This document shows positions 34,864-44,800 of a DNA stretch of 64,000 nt, in pieces. The stretch comes from CAJXMH01 sp964001305 (GTDB lineage Bacteria; Bacteroidota; Bacteroidia; Flavobacteriales_E; Vicingaceae): the NCBI GenBank assembly GCA_964001305.1, contig CAXFAI010000044.1, positions 1 to 64,000 on the forward strand, given 5' to 3'. The position numbers were made by a program, and so were the translations under genes. Below the pieces are notes generated by a model, which had not been told where the DNA came from, did no database searches, and was given only the letters and a program-made list of their open reading frames with translations. How positions within the stretch are numbered: the first letter of the stretch is position 1; every line of letters starts with the position of its first letter.

Positions 34864-35280
34864 ATGGCAAGCGATAAATTTGATTCACAGAAAGCACCAG
34901 AACCAGTTGGAGCATATCCACATGCAAGAAAAGTTGGAAACCTCTTGTTTTTATCGGGAGTGGGGCCTAGAGAAAGAGGCACTAAAAAAATTCCAGGAGT
35001 GGAATTAGATGATGAAGGAAACATTCTTTCTTACGACATAGAGAAACAATGCATTTCTGTTTTTAACAATGTAAAAACCATTGTAGAAGAAGCTGGCGCG
35101 AAATGGGAAAATGTAGTAGACGTTACCGTTTTTCTCACCAATATGAAAGATGATTTTAAGACATACAATCGCTTGTATGCCGAGTTTTTTAAAGACAATC
35201 AACCTTGCCGAACTACACTAGAGATTAAAAGCTTACCAACACCCATTGCCATAGAGTTAAAGGTGATTGCTACCATTTAA
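34864..35280 (+). CDS. RidA family protein (2-aminomuconate deaminase-like)
   Basis: This 138-residue protein starts at the internal Met (MASDKFDSQKAPEPVGAYP); an upstream reading would run through the promoter. The RidA/YjgF signature is clear (PVGAYPHARKVGNLLFLSGVGP, the CRTTLEIKSLP arginine loop and IAIELKVIA). The insertion around RGTKKIPGVELDDEGN resembles the 2-aminomuconate deaminase branch. RidA proteins hydrolyse reactive imine/enamine intermediates; the substrate here is unknown. A hairpin terminator follows. Confidence 0.9.
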   Translation: MASDKFDSQKAPEPVGAYPHARKVGNLLFLSGVGPRERGTKKIPGVELDDEGNILSYDIEKQCISVFNNVKTIVEEAGAKWENVVDVTVFLTNMKDDFKTYNRLYAEFFKDNQPCRTTLEIKSLPTPIAIELKVIATI

Positions 35281-35305
35281 AAAAAGAGCTCTTGACTTAC
35301 CTTTA

Positions 35306-35339
35306 CTTCGCTCAGCACAGGCTGCTCGAAGTCCTTTTT
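35306..35339 (+). terminator. Terminator-like hairpin after ridA-like gene
   Basis: CTTCG...CGAAG with inner CAGC/GCTG pairs around an ACAG loop, followed by a TTTTT run. It is also the left part of a larger GC-rich repeated region. Confidence 0.55.
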
Positions 35340-35450
35340 ACTTTCGGACTCCGAGCGGAGCCGAGGAGTCCGAAAGTGCAGGGAGCCGAGGAGTCCGAAA
35401 ACGGCCTTCGAGGAGTCCGGACGCACAGAAAGCCGAAGAACCCGAACTAG
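35340..35450. repeat. GC-rich inverted and direct repeats
   Basis: A perfect 13-bp inverted repeat (ACTTTCGGACTCC / GGAGTCCGAAAGT, 35340-35352 and 35365-35377) has a 12-base loop. The 19-mer GGAGCCGAGGAGTCCGAAA occurs at 35357-35375 and again at 35382-35400, with a third partial copy (GAGGAGTCCGG) near 35411. It is far more GC-rich than the surroundings. A reading frame across it is rejected as a gene. Confidence 0.8.
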
Positions 35451-35474
35451 CCATTATTCTCTTAAATTAGAACC

Positions 35475-36668
35475 ATGAAGAAAACCTACTTTTTATTGGC
35501 TCTTTCCTTTTTAGGGTTTTTCATTCAAGCTCAATCTTGGATTCAAGTAGCCGATTTTCCATCCGACGGAAGAGATGACGGGGCTTGTTTTACCATAGAT
35601 TCTATGGCTTATTGTGGAACTGGTGTAAAGCCTTTTATTCCCCTTGGAGATTTTTATGCTTTTAACTTAATTACAGAGCAGTGGCAAGTACAAGCAAGTT
35701 TGCCTACTGGTCAAGAAAGACAATATGCATGCGGTTTTGCTTCCGATAATTACGGCTATATTTTTGGGGGCTACGCTTCCAGTTTTTTAGGAGATTTATG
35801 GCAGTATCAACCAAATACCAATCAATGGCAAACCAAAAGTGCAATCCCTGCTGCTGCTAGAAGTGGTGCTGCCTCTTTTGTTATTGATAGCATCGCGTAT
35901 ATTATTGGTGGAAAAAACCAAGGAAATAATGCCTTGGCTGAGGTGTGGGCCTACAATATGAATTCAGACCATTGGCAACAAAAGCAAGATTTGCCTTTTG
36001 GACCACGTTGGCGTTCTGGAGCTTGCGCATTCAATGGAAAGGGTTATTTGGCATTTGGTTTAGATGATACCTTGCTTTACACTCAGGGATTGTATGAATA
36101 CAATCCAACTTTAGATTCATGGACTTTGCTAAGCACGCACCCGGAAGGAGGGAGAAACTACACCAAATTGTATGCCCTTGGAAACAAACTGTTTTCCATC
36201 GGTGGAAATGATAGTTCACTGAATTTTTTAAATGAATGCTGGGAATATGATTTGCAGACTGACCAATGGAAAAAGTTGCCAGATTTGCCTGGAGAAGGAA
36301 GAAGAGGAGGCATGTCTTTTAAGTCTGCTGCAGCTCTGTATTACACCACGGGTTTAGCTGATTCTTCTGAGCGTTTAATTGAAACTATAAAGTTGACCGA
36401 CCCTACCTTTTTGGGTGAAAATAGCATTGAAAAACAATTGACGATTTACCCCAACCCAGCAAAAGAAAAGCTGAATATAGATTTTTCCAATTGGGGAGAG
36501 ACAGCACTTTGGCTAAGTGTTTTTAAAGCCAATGGTAGCCTAATACTTCGTAAAAAGTTAAACGGAAGAAACCCTGAATTGGATTGCCAAACTTGGCCAA
36601 AAGGAGTTTATATAGTGCAAGTATCAAATCAAAAAGGCCTAGTTAGGAAAAAGGTGATTAAATATTAA
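35475..36668 (+). CDS. Secreted Kelch-repeat protein with T9SS type A sorting domain
   Basis: This 397-residue protein has a signal peptide (MKKTYFLLALSFLGFFIQAQ), about five Kelch repeats (for example LWQYQPNTNQWQTKSAIPA, VWAYNMNSDHWQQKQDLP) to about residue 305, and a sorting domain with LTIYPNPAKEKLNI. It has the same layout as the protein at 10852-12066. It is probably a surface or released beta-propeller protein. A stem-loop lies between it and the convergent large gene. Confidence 0.88.
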   Translation: MKKTYFLLALSFLGFFIQAQSWIQVADFPSDGRDDGACFTIDSMAYCGTGVKPFIPLGDFYAFNLITEQWQVQASLPTGQERQYACGFASDNYGYIFGGYASSFLGDLWQYQPNTNQWQTKSAIPAAARSGAASFVIDSIAYIIGGKNQGNNALAEVWAYNMNSDHWQQKQDLPFGPRWRSGACAFNGKGYLAFGLDDTLLYTQGLYEYNPTLDSWTLLSTHPEGGRNYTKLYALGNKLFSIGGNDSSLNFLNECWEYDLQTDQWKKLPDLPGEGRRGGMSFKSAAALYYTTGLADSSERLIETIKLTDPTFLGENSIEKQLTIYPNPAKEKLNIDFSNWGETALWLSVFKANGSLILRKKLNGRNPELDCQTWPKGVYIVQVSNQKGLVRKKVIKY

Positions 36669-36702
36669 ATAGTGCATTTTATAATTATCTACTCTTAAAA
36701 AA

Positions 36703-36742
36703 AATCCCCCTAAGCCACATCTATTCTTGGCTTAGGGGGATT
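36703..36742 (-). terminator. Terminator between convergent genes
   Basis: A perfect 15-bp inverted repeat, AATCCCCCTAAGCCA and TGGCTTAGGGGGATT, with a 10-base loop. A run of A on the left gives a T-tract for the minus strand, so it terminates mainly the large nucleotidase gene and probably also helps the plus-strand Kelch gene. Confidence 0.85.
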
Positions 36743-36764
36743 CTTAGAAAGGGTATTCTCGAAA

Positions 36765-39700
36765 TTACTTCACACTCAGCTTGCTGGTGCTAATTCCGTT
36801 TTCTGTTTGTATTTTAATCAAATACACTTGAGCGTCTAAATCTTGAACATCAATGATTTGAACTGCTTTGGTTGATCTGTACTCACGTACTAGTCTTCCG
36901 TTCATATCATAAATTTGAACTTGCTCAATTAACTCGCCTTCAGCACTTACAAATACCTGCTCAGAAGCTGGATTAGGGTAAACGCTTAGCTTGCTTACTG
37001 CTTTCTTGTTTTCAAACAAGGAAACGGTATTGTCAGCGATCTCCCAAATGCTTAAGGTTTTACTTACTTCATTAGCAGCCACTAATAAAGGTAATCCTGT
37101 TGGGCTATCGGTAGAGTCAATAAATACTAAACCTTCTGGAGCTTGATCTCCGGCACCTGAAATCGTGTCTTTTGGAATGTCAAAAGTCACAAAAGCAGGA
37201 GCAGCAGGATTGGTAATGTCGTAAACCATTACACCGCCAGTTCTTTCCATACCGATAAAAGCATAAGTGGTGTTTCCGAATTTACCTAAGGTTACCGCTT
37301 CAGGCTCTGGTCCTTTATCGTCAGAACGGTTTTTATTGTCAGCATCATCTTCATTTGAATTAAATAAACCAACATAGTAAGGGTCGTTAGAAACAATTTG
37401 CTCGAAATCGTCACCACTATCGTAAACCAAAGCACCAGTTGTTCCATTCCAAATAGAGAAAGAACGTGCTCCATAAGTGTAAACAGCATCATAGTCGCCA
37501 TCGTTGTCTGTGTCACCTTGTGCAAGCGTTACTTTAATGTCGCCATAGGCTTCAAACAACTCTTCTGCATTCGGGAACATGGTTGGGTCAAGCGTTAAGT
37601 CATCAAAACGAGCTTCTTCACTGTAACCGTTGTAATCTCTTGAATCACCTTCGTTTGCAGAAACCACATAATTTGTTCCAGCTACTTTGTAAGTTGCAAT
37701 GGCATCTGGCATGTAGTAACCTCTAAATGGTCCACTCGCAATGTGAATATTATCTGAATTTCTATCGGTATCAAAACCATTTCTAGCCAAAGAGTGGTCT
37801 TTGTAACCAAGAGGGGCAATGCTGCTAATGGTATTTGTGGTTAAATCTACAATCACTAAAGCATTGTTTTCTTGACAAACTACGTAAGCTGTAGTATTGT
37901 CTTCACTAATCGTTACATATTCGGGCTCCATGTCTTGAGAAACGGTAGCACTAGGTCCGAAGATTCGAATTCCTGCAGTTCTCAATGTATTGATTTGAGA
38001 ATCGTAAGCGTTGAAGTTTAATAGAGTTACATTAGAAGCAGTTACGTTCGCTATACCTCCGCTTACATCAATAATAGCAATTGAACCTTCAGGGTCAGTT
38101 GTGTAAGTGTCATCTGGTTCGCCTTCACAAGCAACCACTACAGTGTTTCCATTTGGTGAAAAAGTTACCATATCTGGTAAAACACCAACTGTTACATTGC
38201 TTAAAGCAACACCATTGGTATCGTAAAAAGCAATAACTCCATTACTGTTTGTGTTTGCTCCTTCAATCGCACAAGCAACAACACTTCCGTGTACAGCTAA
38301 GCTATTAATAGCTCCAAAGTTTGAAACATCAATCGAATCAATTTTAACAATAGCAGAAGGATTGCTAAAGTCAAGAATTTCAAATCTGTCGTTATCAGAG
38401 TTGGTTACAAACATTCTTTGTGAAACTGGATCGTAATCCAAAATTTCTGTACTTCCTGAATTTACTAAGCCTTGGTAGCTTGGTAATCTCGTTAAGCTCA
38501 AGTTTCCATTTGCTGTTGGTCCAACGTTTTCATTGTCTCTAATGAATACAAGCATGTATCTTTCATCGTTTTGCTCAACATCATAATCTGTAGAGTCGTT
38601 ATCAATTTCAATGAAAATGATTTCGTCAGCTTCTGTAGTATTATCATCCACAATAGAAACGCTTAAGTTAAAGCTTCCTGTTTGGTTTGCTCTAGCGGTA
38701 TCAGTTAAACTGGCAATGGTGTAATCTGATGCGTCAGCTGTACTGATGCCCATTACTCTAAATCTGATCTCAGTATCTGTGGTAGATGGGTTGTTGTAGT
38801 TTACTTGTAAACTCAATGTACCTGCATTTTCTTCCACACTGATTCGGCTTTCATCAAAAGCAACCGTAGTTCCAAAAATACCATCATGACGAATGCTTAA
38901 ATTTTGGATTCTGTTATCAAACTTAGCCTCTTCATCAGCCTCATTGAATGGGTTTGCAGCATATTGAGCTACTAAGTAATCTGCCAAGGCATCTTGTTCA
39001 GAACCTGTTGGAGCAAAGCTAGCTGCACCCACAGGTATGTTTGTAACTGTATCTAGGTCAACAAAGTTGCTTCCAACAGTTGGGTAAGGGTATCCATCAC
39101 CACCACCTGAAAGGAAATCTAAAGTAACTACCTTAATTGTTCTAGAAGCATTTCCGTAAACAGTACCGTTTTTAACAATGGTATCAGTTGTATTTCCGCT
39201 TGCATCAACAAGAATCATGCTTCTTACTCGGTTGCCAGCTGCCATTGATGGGTCAAATGAGAATTGAACTCCACCTACTTGACAGAATTGTCCTGGAGTT
39301 GCACCTGGAGCCCAAGCAGCAACACCATGTTCGATTACCGCTTTTAATCCGTTTGCATCTAAATCAAGAACAGTTAAGCCATTGTTGAAACGCAAAGAGT
39401 TTTCAATATCCAACTGACTTACTTCACCTGTTGCTTTTCCAGAAACTGGATTTGCTTGTGGTGGTAAATATTGGAATTGTCCTGGAGCAGTTTCTACCAC
39501 TTCACCAATCGCAGCTCTGATACCTCCACCGTTTTTAATAGAAACGGCAACTGAAGGATCAAACTGTTGTGCTGTCCAAAGGTTAGCATCTGCAGAAAGG
39601 TTTCCGAAGTTGGTTTCTTCAGAGCGAACAGATGTTCTTTCACCGTTTAAGTAAACCGAAGTTTGTCCAAAAACGTTTCCGTCTTTCGCAATTACAATTC

Positions 39701-41606
39701 CTCTAACCGCAGAAGTGATTGAATCCACTAAAGCAGCTTTACCATTAGGGTCAGCAAACGCATTGCTAAAGGTTCCCCAAGTAGCAGCAACCATCGCAGA
39801 GTCAGCGGCATAAGGGCCACAAATCATAGAGTCAATAGCAGAAGGAACCAAAACTCCATTGGCATCAAACTCTACCACTAAACGTCCTACATAACTGTAT
39901 TCACCATCAGTACTTACAATGGCAAGTGGGTCGCCATTTCCGTTGGTTGTCATAACTGGATAAGGCTTTACTGCCACATCACCTGGATTCAATCTATCGT
40001 TGCTGTTTGCAAGAATAGCATCAGAACCACCGGCAATAATTACATCTACATTGTTTACCATACCAGCTAGCATTTCTTCTAAAGCGATTTGTTGCAAGTG
40101 AGTAACTAAGATGATTTTATTTATTCCATGATTGTTCACTAAAGAATCAACCCAAGGCTGAATTTCAGCAGCTAACTGCATCATATCATTAGTAGAAGGT
40201 CCTTTTACCGTAACATCACCTGGAGAAGAAATAGTTGAAAGAAAAGGAGTAGTAGCACCTACTACACCAATTTTCTCACCACCTCTGGTAATGTAAGTGG
40301 CAGCAGCAATCTTGTTAATGTTAGAAGTTCCTGCTGTAGATTGAGTTGGGCCTGAAACGAAATCTGTATTCTCTAAAACATTAGCAGAATAAAGTCCGCC
40401 AAGAGAACCGCTGTTTGAAAAATCAAGGTTTGCACTTAAGTAAGGAAATTGAGCACCTACCCAACGGTCAGATCCAGGTCCGTTTGGAGTTCTAAAATCA
40501 TTTTGAATAATATCGGCAACCGCATCTGCGCCAGCATCAAATTCGTGATTACCTACTGCAGAAGCATCAAAGCCAATTAAGTTCATAATGGTAATGTCTG
40601 CTCTTCCTGGCGTTTCTCTTAATCCATTGTAAGTGGTAACACCAAAGTGACGGTTGTATACATTGTTAAATACTCCATTATCTCTAAAGGTAGTTTGGTC
40701 TCCAGCCGCATTAAAGAAAGGACCTGGAATATAGTTGTCACCTGCTGAAAGAGTGATGCTGTTGGCATATTCATCTTCTAATGTATCAACAATAGCAGCA
40801 AAATATTTTGCTCTATCTACTGCTTCAACGCCACCTTCTAAATCAGAAGCATGTAAAATTTGAAGGGTGTAGTTTGAAGGAGCTCCAGTTGATCCATAAG
40901 CAGTAATGCTAATGTTATCCAAAGCAAATTCATCTCTACTTCCTCCGCCGCTAATGTCATCACTATCCCACTTGATGAAAAAGTCGCTTCCGTTAGCTAC
41001 ACTCACAAGAAGAGTGGTGTCTTTTTGGTATGCTACCCAGTTCACAGAACCTTGATCAAGTTCTACTGATGTTTCATCTAAAGTAGAAAGCGCTGTAAAG
41101 TTTGTTCCGTCTGTAGAATAAGATGGGTTAAATGAATTCGCTCTTGTAGCATCATTATTGATGTACAAAGTATATGAAATGGTTATACTATCAGTTGTAA
41201 TTCCAATGTTATTGGTAGCCTTAAGAGTGATACTTCCAGGTGTAAAATCCGAACCTGTTGGATGAACGCCTAAAGCTGTATCGCCTGCTGCTACTTCAAA
41301 GGCATAAATACCACCTGAAGTTTCACCACCGGTTGAAAATCCTTTTGCATGGTCACCTGTGGTAAAGCTTCCACCAAAAGTGGTTGTTCCCGTACTAAAG
41401 CCATCAAATAGCCAAGCATCAGAATCTAATTGTCCTACCAAAGGAGTAGCCTCGAGGCCGGTTCCATTAAAAGCACCTTCGTTTACACCGCTTAGGGTAC
41501 CATCGAAAGTGATTACAGCGGCAGTGCCACTGTTGGTCATGCTCAATTGAGCAAAACCGCTTATGCTAAGGACTAGCATAAATAGAAAAGGATAAAATCT
41601 TTTCAT
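36765..41606 (-). CDS. Giant secreted 5'-nucleotidase / Calx-beta / choice-of-anchor I protein with T9SS sorting domain
   Basis: This 1613-residue protein has a signal peptide, then an N-terminal beta-sandwich (about 20-245). A UshA-type metallophosphatase/5'-nucleotidase follows (about 248-900, with HASDLEGG, SAGDNYIPG, VGNHEFDAG and VKNGGGIRA in the C-terminal nucleotidase domain). Next come a Calx-beta domain (about 908-1010), a choice-of-anchor I propeller region (about 1030-1535, ACEGEPDDTYTTDPEGS, VVSANEGDSRDYNGY) and a sorting domain (SVYPNPASEQVFV). It probably frees phosphate and nucleosides outside the cell. The nucleotidase histidine site starts HASD, not the usual HTND, with L-E-G following; activity is not certain. 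Confidence 0.88.
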   Translation of the reverse strand: MKRFYPFLFMLVLSISGFAQLSMTNSGTAAVITFDGTLSGVNEGAFNGTGLEATPLVGQLDSDAWLFDGFSTGTTTFGGSFTTGDHAKGFSTGGETSGGIYAFEVAAGDTALGVHPTGSDFTPGSITLKATNNIGITTDSITISYTLYINNDATRANSFNPSYSTDGTNFTALSTLDETSVELDQGSVNWVAYQKDTTLLVSVANGSDFFIKWDSDDISGGGSRDEFALDNISITAYGSTGAPSNYTLQILHASDLEGGVEAVDRAKYFAAIVDTLEDEYANSITLSAGDNYIPGPFFNAAGDQTTFRDNGVFNNVYNRHFGVTTYNGLRETPGRADITIMNLIGFDASAVGNHEFDAGADAVADIIQNDFRTPNGPGSDRWVGAQFPYLSANLDFSNSGSLGGLYSANVLENTDFVSGPTQSTAGTSNINKIAAATYITRGGEKIGVVGATTPFLSTISSPGDVTVKGPSTNDMMQLAAEIQPWVDSLVNNHGINKIILVTHLQQIALEEMLAGMVNNVDVIIAGGSDAILANSNDRLNPGDVAVKPYPVMTTNGNGDPLAIVSTDGEYSYVGRLVVEFDANGVLVPSAIDSMICGPYAADSAMVAATWGTFSNAFADPNGKAALVDSITSAVRGIVIAKDGNVFGQTSVYLNGERTSVRSEETNFGNLSADANLWTAQQFDPSVAVSIKNGGGIRAAIGEVVETAPGQFQYLPPQANPVSGKATGEVSQLDIENSLRFNNGLTVLDLDANGLKAVIEHGVAAWAPGATPGQFCQVGGVQFSFDPSMAAGNRVRSMILVDASGNTTDTIVKNGTVYGNASRTIKVVTLDFLSGGGDGYPYPTVGSNFVDLDTVTNIPVGAASFAPTGSEQDALADYLVAQYAANPFNEADEEAKFDNRIQNLSIRHDGIFGTTVAFDESRISVEENAGTLSLQVNYNNPSTTDTEIRFRVMGISTADASDYTIASLTDTARANQTGSFNLSVSIVDDNTTEADEIIFIEIDNDSTDYDVEQNDERYMLVFIRDNENVGPTANGNLSLTRLPSYQGLVNSGSTEILDYDPVSQRMFVTNSDNDRFEILDFSNPSAIVKIDSIDVSNFGAINSLAVHGSVVACAIEGANTNSNGVIAFYDTNGVALSNVTVGVLPDMVTFSPNGNTVVVACEGEPDDTYTTDPEGSIAIIDVSGGIANVTASNVTLLNFNAYDSQINTLRTAGIRIFGPSATVSQDMEPEYVTISEDNTTAYVVCQENNALVIVDLTTNTISSIAPLGYKDHSLARNGFDTDRNSDNIHIASGPFRGYYMPDAIATYKVAGTNYVVSANEGDSRDYNGYSEEARFDDLTLDPTMFPNAEELFEAYGDIKVTLAQGDTDNDGDYDAVYTYGARSFSIWNGTTGALVYDSGDDFEQIVSNDPYYVGLFNSNEDDADNKNRSDDKGPEPEAVTLGKFGNTTYAFIGMERTGGVMVYDITNPAAPAFVTFDIPKDTISGAGDQAPEGLVFIDSTDSPTGLPLLVAANEVSKTLSIWEIADNTVSLFENKKAVSKLSVYPNPASEQVFVSAEGELIEQVQIYDMNGRLVREYRSTKAVQIIDVQDLDAQVYLIKIQTENGISTSKLSVK

Positions 41607-41893
41607 AACAATTTTTGGGTTTTTGATTTTAAATGAATTTAAGGGGCTAAAGTAGCGGGCAAGGGTTAAGTAAGTCCACCTTTTCGTTTTATGGAAACTT
41701 TATGAATGGTGTGGCTTTTTGTTAGTTTAGAGTTAAGAAGATTAACTTTTTCTGACCTAAATGTTAAGCGCTATTCAGTGCTTTGAAAATGAGCTAGTTT
41801 AGCTTATGTAAAGAAGTTTAAAGTCCCTTGGGTATTGAGTTCTTTTCGTAAATTCGCGCCCCACTATATAGATGTGTAACGAAGTAGAGTTTC
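41607..41893. other. Intergenic region between divergent nucleotidase and ileS genes
   Basis: No gene is seen. It should carry both promoters. For ileS, TTG at 41828-41830 and TAAATTCG at 41849-41856 are 18 bases apart. For the minus strand no clear TAnnTTTG match is found. Confidence 0.5.
41849..41856 (+). promoter_or_regulatory. -7 element TAAATTCG upstream of ileS
   Basis: One mismatch to TAnnTTTG, with a TTG 18 bases upstream; 37 bases before the ileS ATG. Confidence 0.45.
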
Positions 41894-44800
41894 ATGAGTA
41901 AATACAAGGAATATCAGCAATTAGATTTATCGTCCATAGCCGATGAAGTGCTTGCAGAATGGGAAGCAAATAATACCTTTCAGAAAAGTATAGAAACAAG
42001 AGAAGGTAAAACGCCTTTTGTTTTTTATGAAGGTCCACCATCTGCCAATGGTTTACCAGGCATTCACCACGTAATGGCGAGAGCGATTAAAGATATTTTT
42101 TGTCGTTATAAAACTCAGAAGGGGTTTCAAGTAAAACGAAAAGCTGGTTGGGATACACACGGTTTACCAGTTGAATTAGGGGTTGAGAAAGAGCTTGGAA
42201 TTACCAAAGAAGATATTGGGAAAAGTATTTCGGTAGAAGAGTATAATGCCCGTTGTAAAGAAGCCGTAATGCGTTACACCGACGTATGGAATAACCTAAC
42301 TCAAAAAATGGGGTATTGGGTAGATATGGATGATCCATACATTACCTACAAAAACAAATACATTGAGTCGGTTTGGTACTTGCTTAAAAAGCTTTATGAT
42401 CAAGGCATGATTTATAAAGGCTATACGATTCAGCCATATTCTCCTGCAGCGGGTACGGGATTAAGTAGCCATGAATTAAATCAACCTGGTTGCTACCGAG
42501 ATGTAAAAGATACTTCTGCCACGGCTATGTTTAAAGTGGTAGAAAATGAAGAATCAAAGTTTCTTTTTAGCGATTTGCATGGAGAGCTTTTCTTTTTGGC
42601 TTGGACCACTACTCCTTGGACTTTACCATCGAATACAGCTTTAGGTGTTGGTGGAAAAATCACTTATGTGAAAGTAAAAACCTTTAACAAATACACTCAT
42701 GAGCCTATTACGGTAGTTCTTGCCAAAGATTTATTGGGGAAATGGTTTAATTCAAAACATGAGTCACTTGGCTTAGATGAATATGAGAATGATGGGAAGA
42801 AAATTCCTTATGAAATAGTTGAAGAATTCAAGGGAACTGATTTAGAAGGATTGCGCTACGAGCAATTACTACCCTACAAACAACCAGAAGAGGGTGACGC
42901 CTTTAAAGTAATTTTAGGCGATTTTGTAACTACTGAAGATGGAACTGGGATTGTTCATTTAGCGCCAAGCTATGGTGCAGATGACTTTCGAGTGACTAAA
43001 GCCAATGGCATTGGCGCATTGCACTTAGTAGACAACCAAGGAAGATTTACCGAAGAGGTGACAGATTTTGCTGGGATGTATGTAAAAAACCAGTACTACG
43101 AAGACGGTAAAGCCCCTGAGAAATCAGTAGATGTTGAAATTTCAATTAAATTGAAAGAAGCCAACCGTGCTTTTGATGTACAGAAATACGAGCACAGTTA
43201 TCCGCATTGTTGGAGAACTGATAAGCCAGTTTTATACTTTCCATTAGATTCTTGGTTTATTAAATCAACTGAGGTAAAAGACCGATTGATTGAACTTAAC
43301 AATACCATTAACTGGAAGCCAGAAAGTACAGGAAAAGGTCGTTTTGGCAATTGGTTAGAAAATCTTCAAGATTGGAATTTATCACGTTCTCGTTATTGGG
43401 GAATTCCTATTCCTATTTGGACAACGGAAGATCGAGAAGAGCAAATCTGTATTGGTTCGGCAGAGCAATTGAAAGCTGAATGTGAGAAAGCGGTTGAGAA
43501 TGGTTTGATGGAGAAAAATCCATTGGCTGATTTTGAGCCAAGCAACATGAGCGAAGAAAACTACGAAACCTTTGATTTTCATCGTCCTTTTGTTGATGAC
43601 ATTGTTTTGGTTTCTCCAAGTGGTAAAGCCATGCACCGGGAAATGGACCTGATTGACGTTTGGTTTGACTCTGGCTCTATGCCTTACGCACAATGGCATT
43701 ATCCGTTTGAAAACAAAGAGCTAATTGAAGAAAACGGTTTTTATCCTGCTGATTTTATAGCAGAAGGAGTCGATCAAACCAGAGGTTGGTTTTTTACGCT
43801 TCATGCCATAGCTACCATGTGTTTTGATTCAGTAGCTTACAAAAACGTAGTTTCTAACGGCTTGGTGCTTGATAAAAACGGCCAAAAAATGTCGAAGCGT
43901 TTAGGCAATGCTGTAGACCCATTTGAAACTTTGAAGAAATACGGTCCGGATGCTACTCGTTGGTATATGGTAACCAATGCCCAACCTTGGGATAATTTAA
44001 AGTTTGATTTAGAAGGGATTGTTGAGGTTCAACGAAAGTTTTTTGGAACGCTATACAACACTTATAACTTTTTTGCACTATATGCCAATATAGATGGGTT
44101 TAAATACCAAGAGGCGGATGTTGACTTGGGAAAAAGGCCAGAAATTGATCGATGGATTTTATCAAAATTGAATTCGCTAATCAAAACGGTAGATCAATCG
44201 TTTGCTGATTTTGAACCCACCAAGGCAGGTAGAGCCATTCAAGAGTTTACAACCGATCATTTAAGTAATTGGTATGTAAGGCTTTGTCGTCGTCGTTTTT
44301 GGAAAGGGGAATACACCGAAGATAAAATTTCGGCATATCAAACCTTATATCATTGTTTGAAGACCGTAGCCAAATTAAGTGCACCAATCGCTCCTTTTTA
44401 TGCCGATCGTTTATACCAAGATTTGAATCAAATAAGTGGTCAAGAAAGTGCTGAGTCGGTTCATTTATCTGATTTTGGTAAGGTGTATGAAGCACATATT
44501 AACATTGACTTAGAAGAACGAATGGAAATAGCACAAAAGCTATCTTCTATGGTGCTTTCATTGCGAAGAAAAGAATCAATGAAGGTACGTCAGCCACTTC
44601 AGAAAATGATGGTTCCTGTGCTTGATCCGAAATTTAAAAGACAACTCCAAGAAGTGGAAGATTTGATTCTTTCAGAAGTGAATGTAAAAGAATTGGAGTA
44701 CCTTGAAGAAACAGCAGGTGTTTTAGTAAAAAAGATAAAACCAGACTTTAAAAAGCTAGGGCCAAAATTTGGCAAGCAAATGAAGTTAGTGGCCGCTGCT

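Noticed and set aside
35267..35470. 67-residue plus-strand reading frame after ridA
   Set aside because: It is made mostly of the GC-rich repeats and hairpins, with low-complexity Ser/Arg/Glu sequence, and has no plausible start region.
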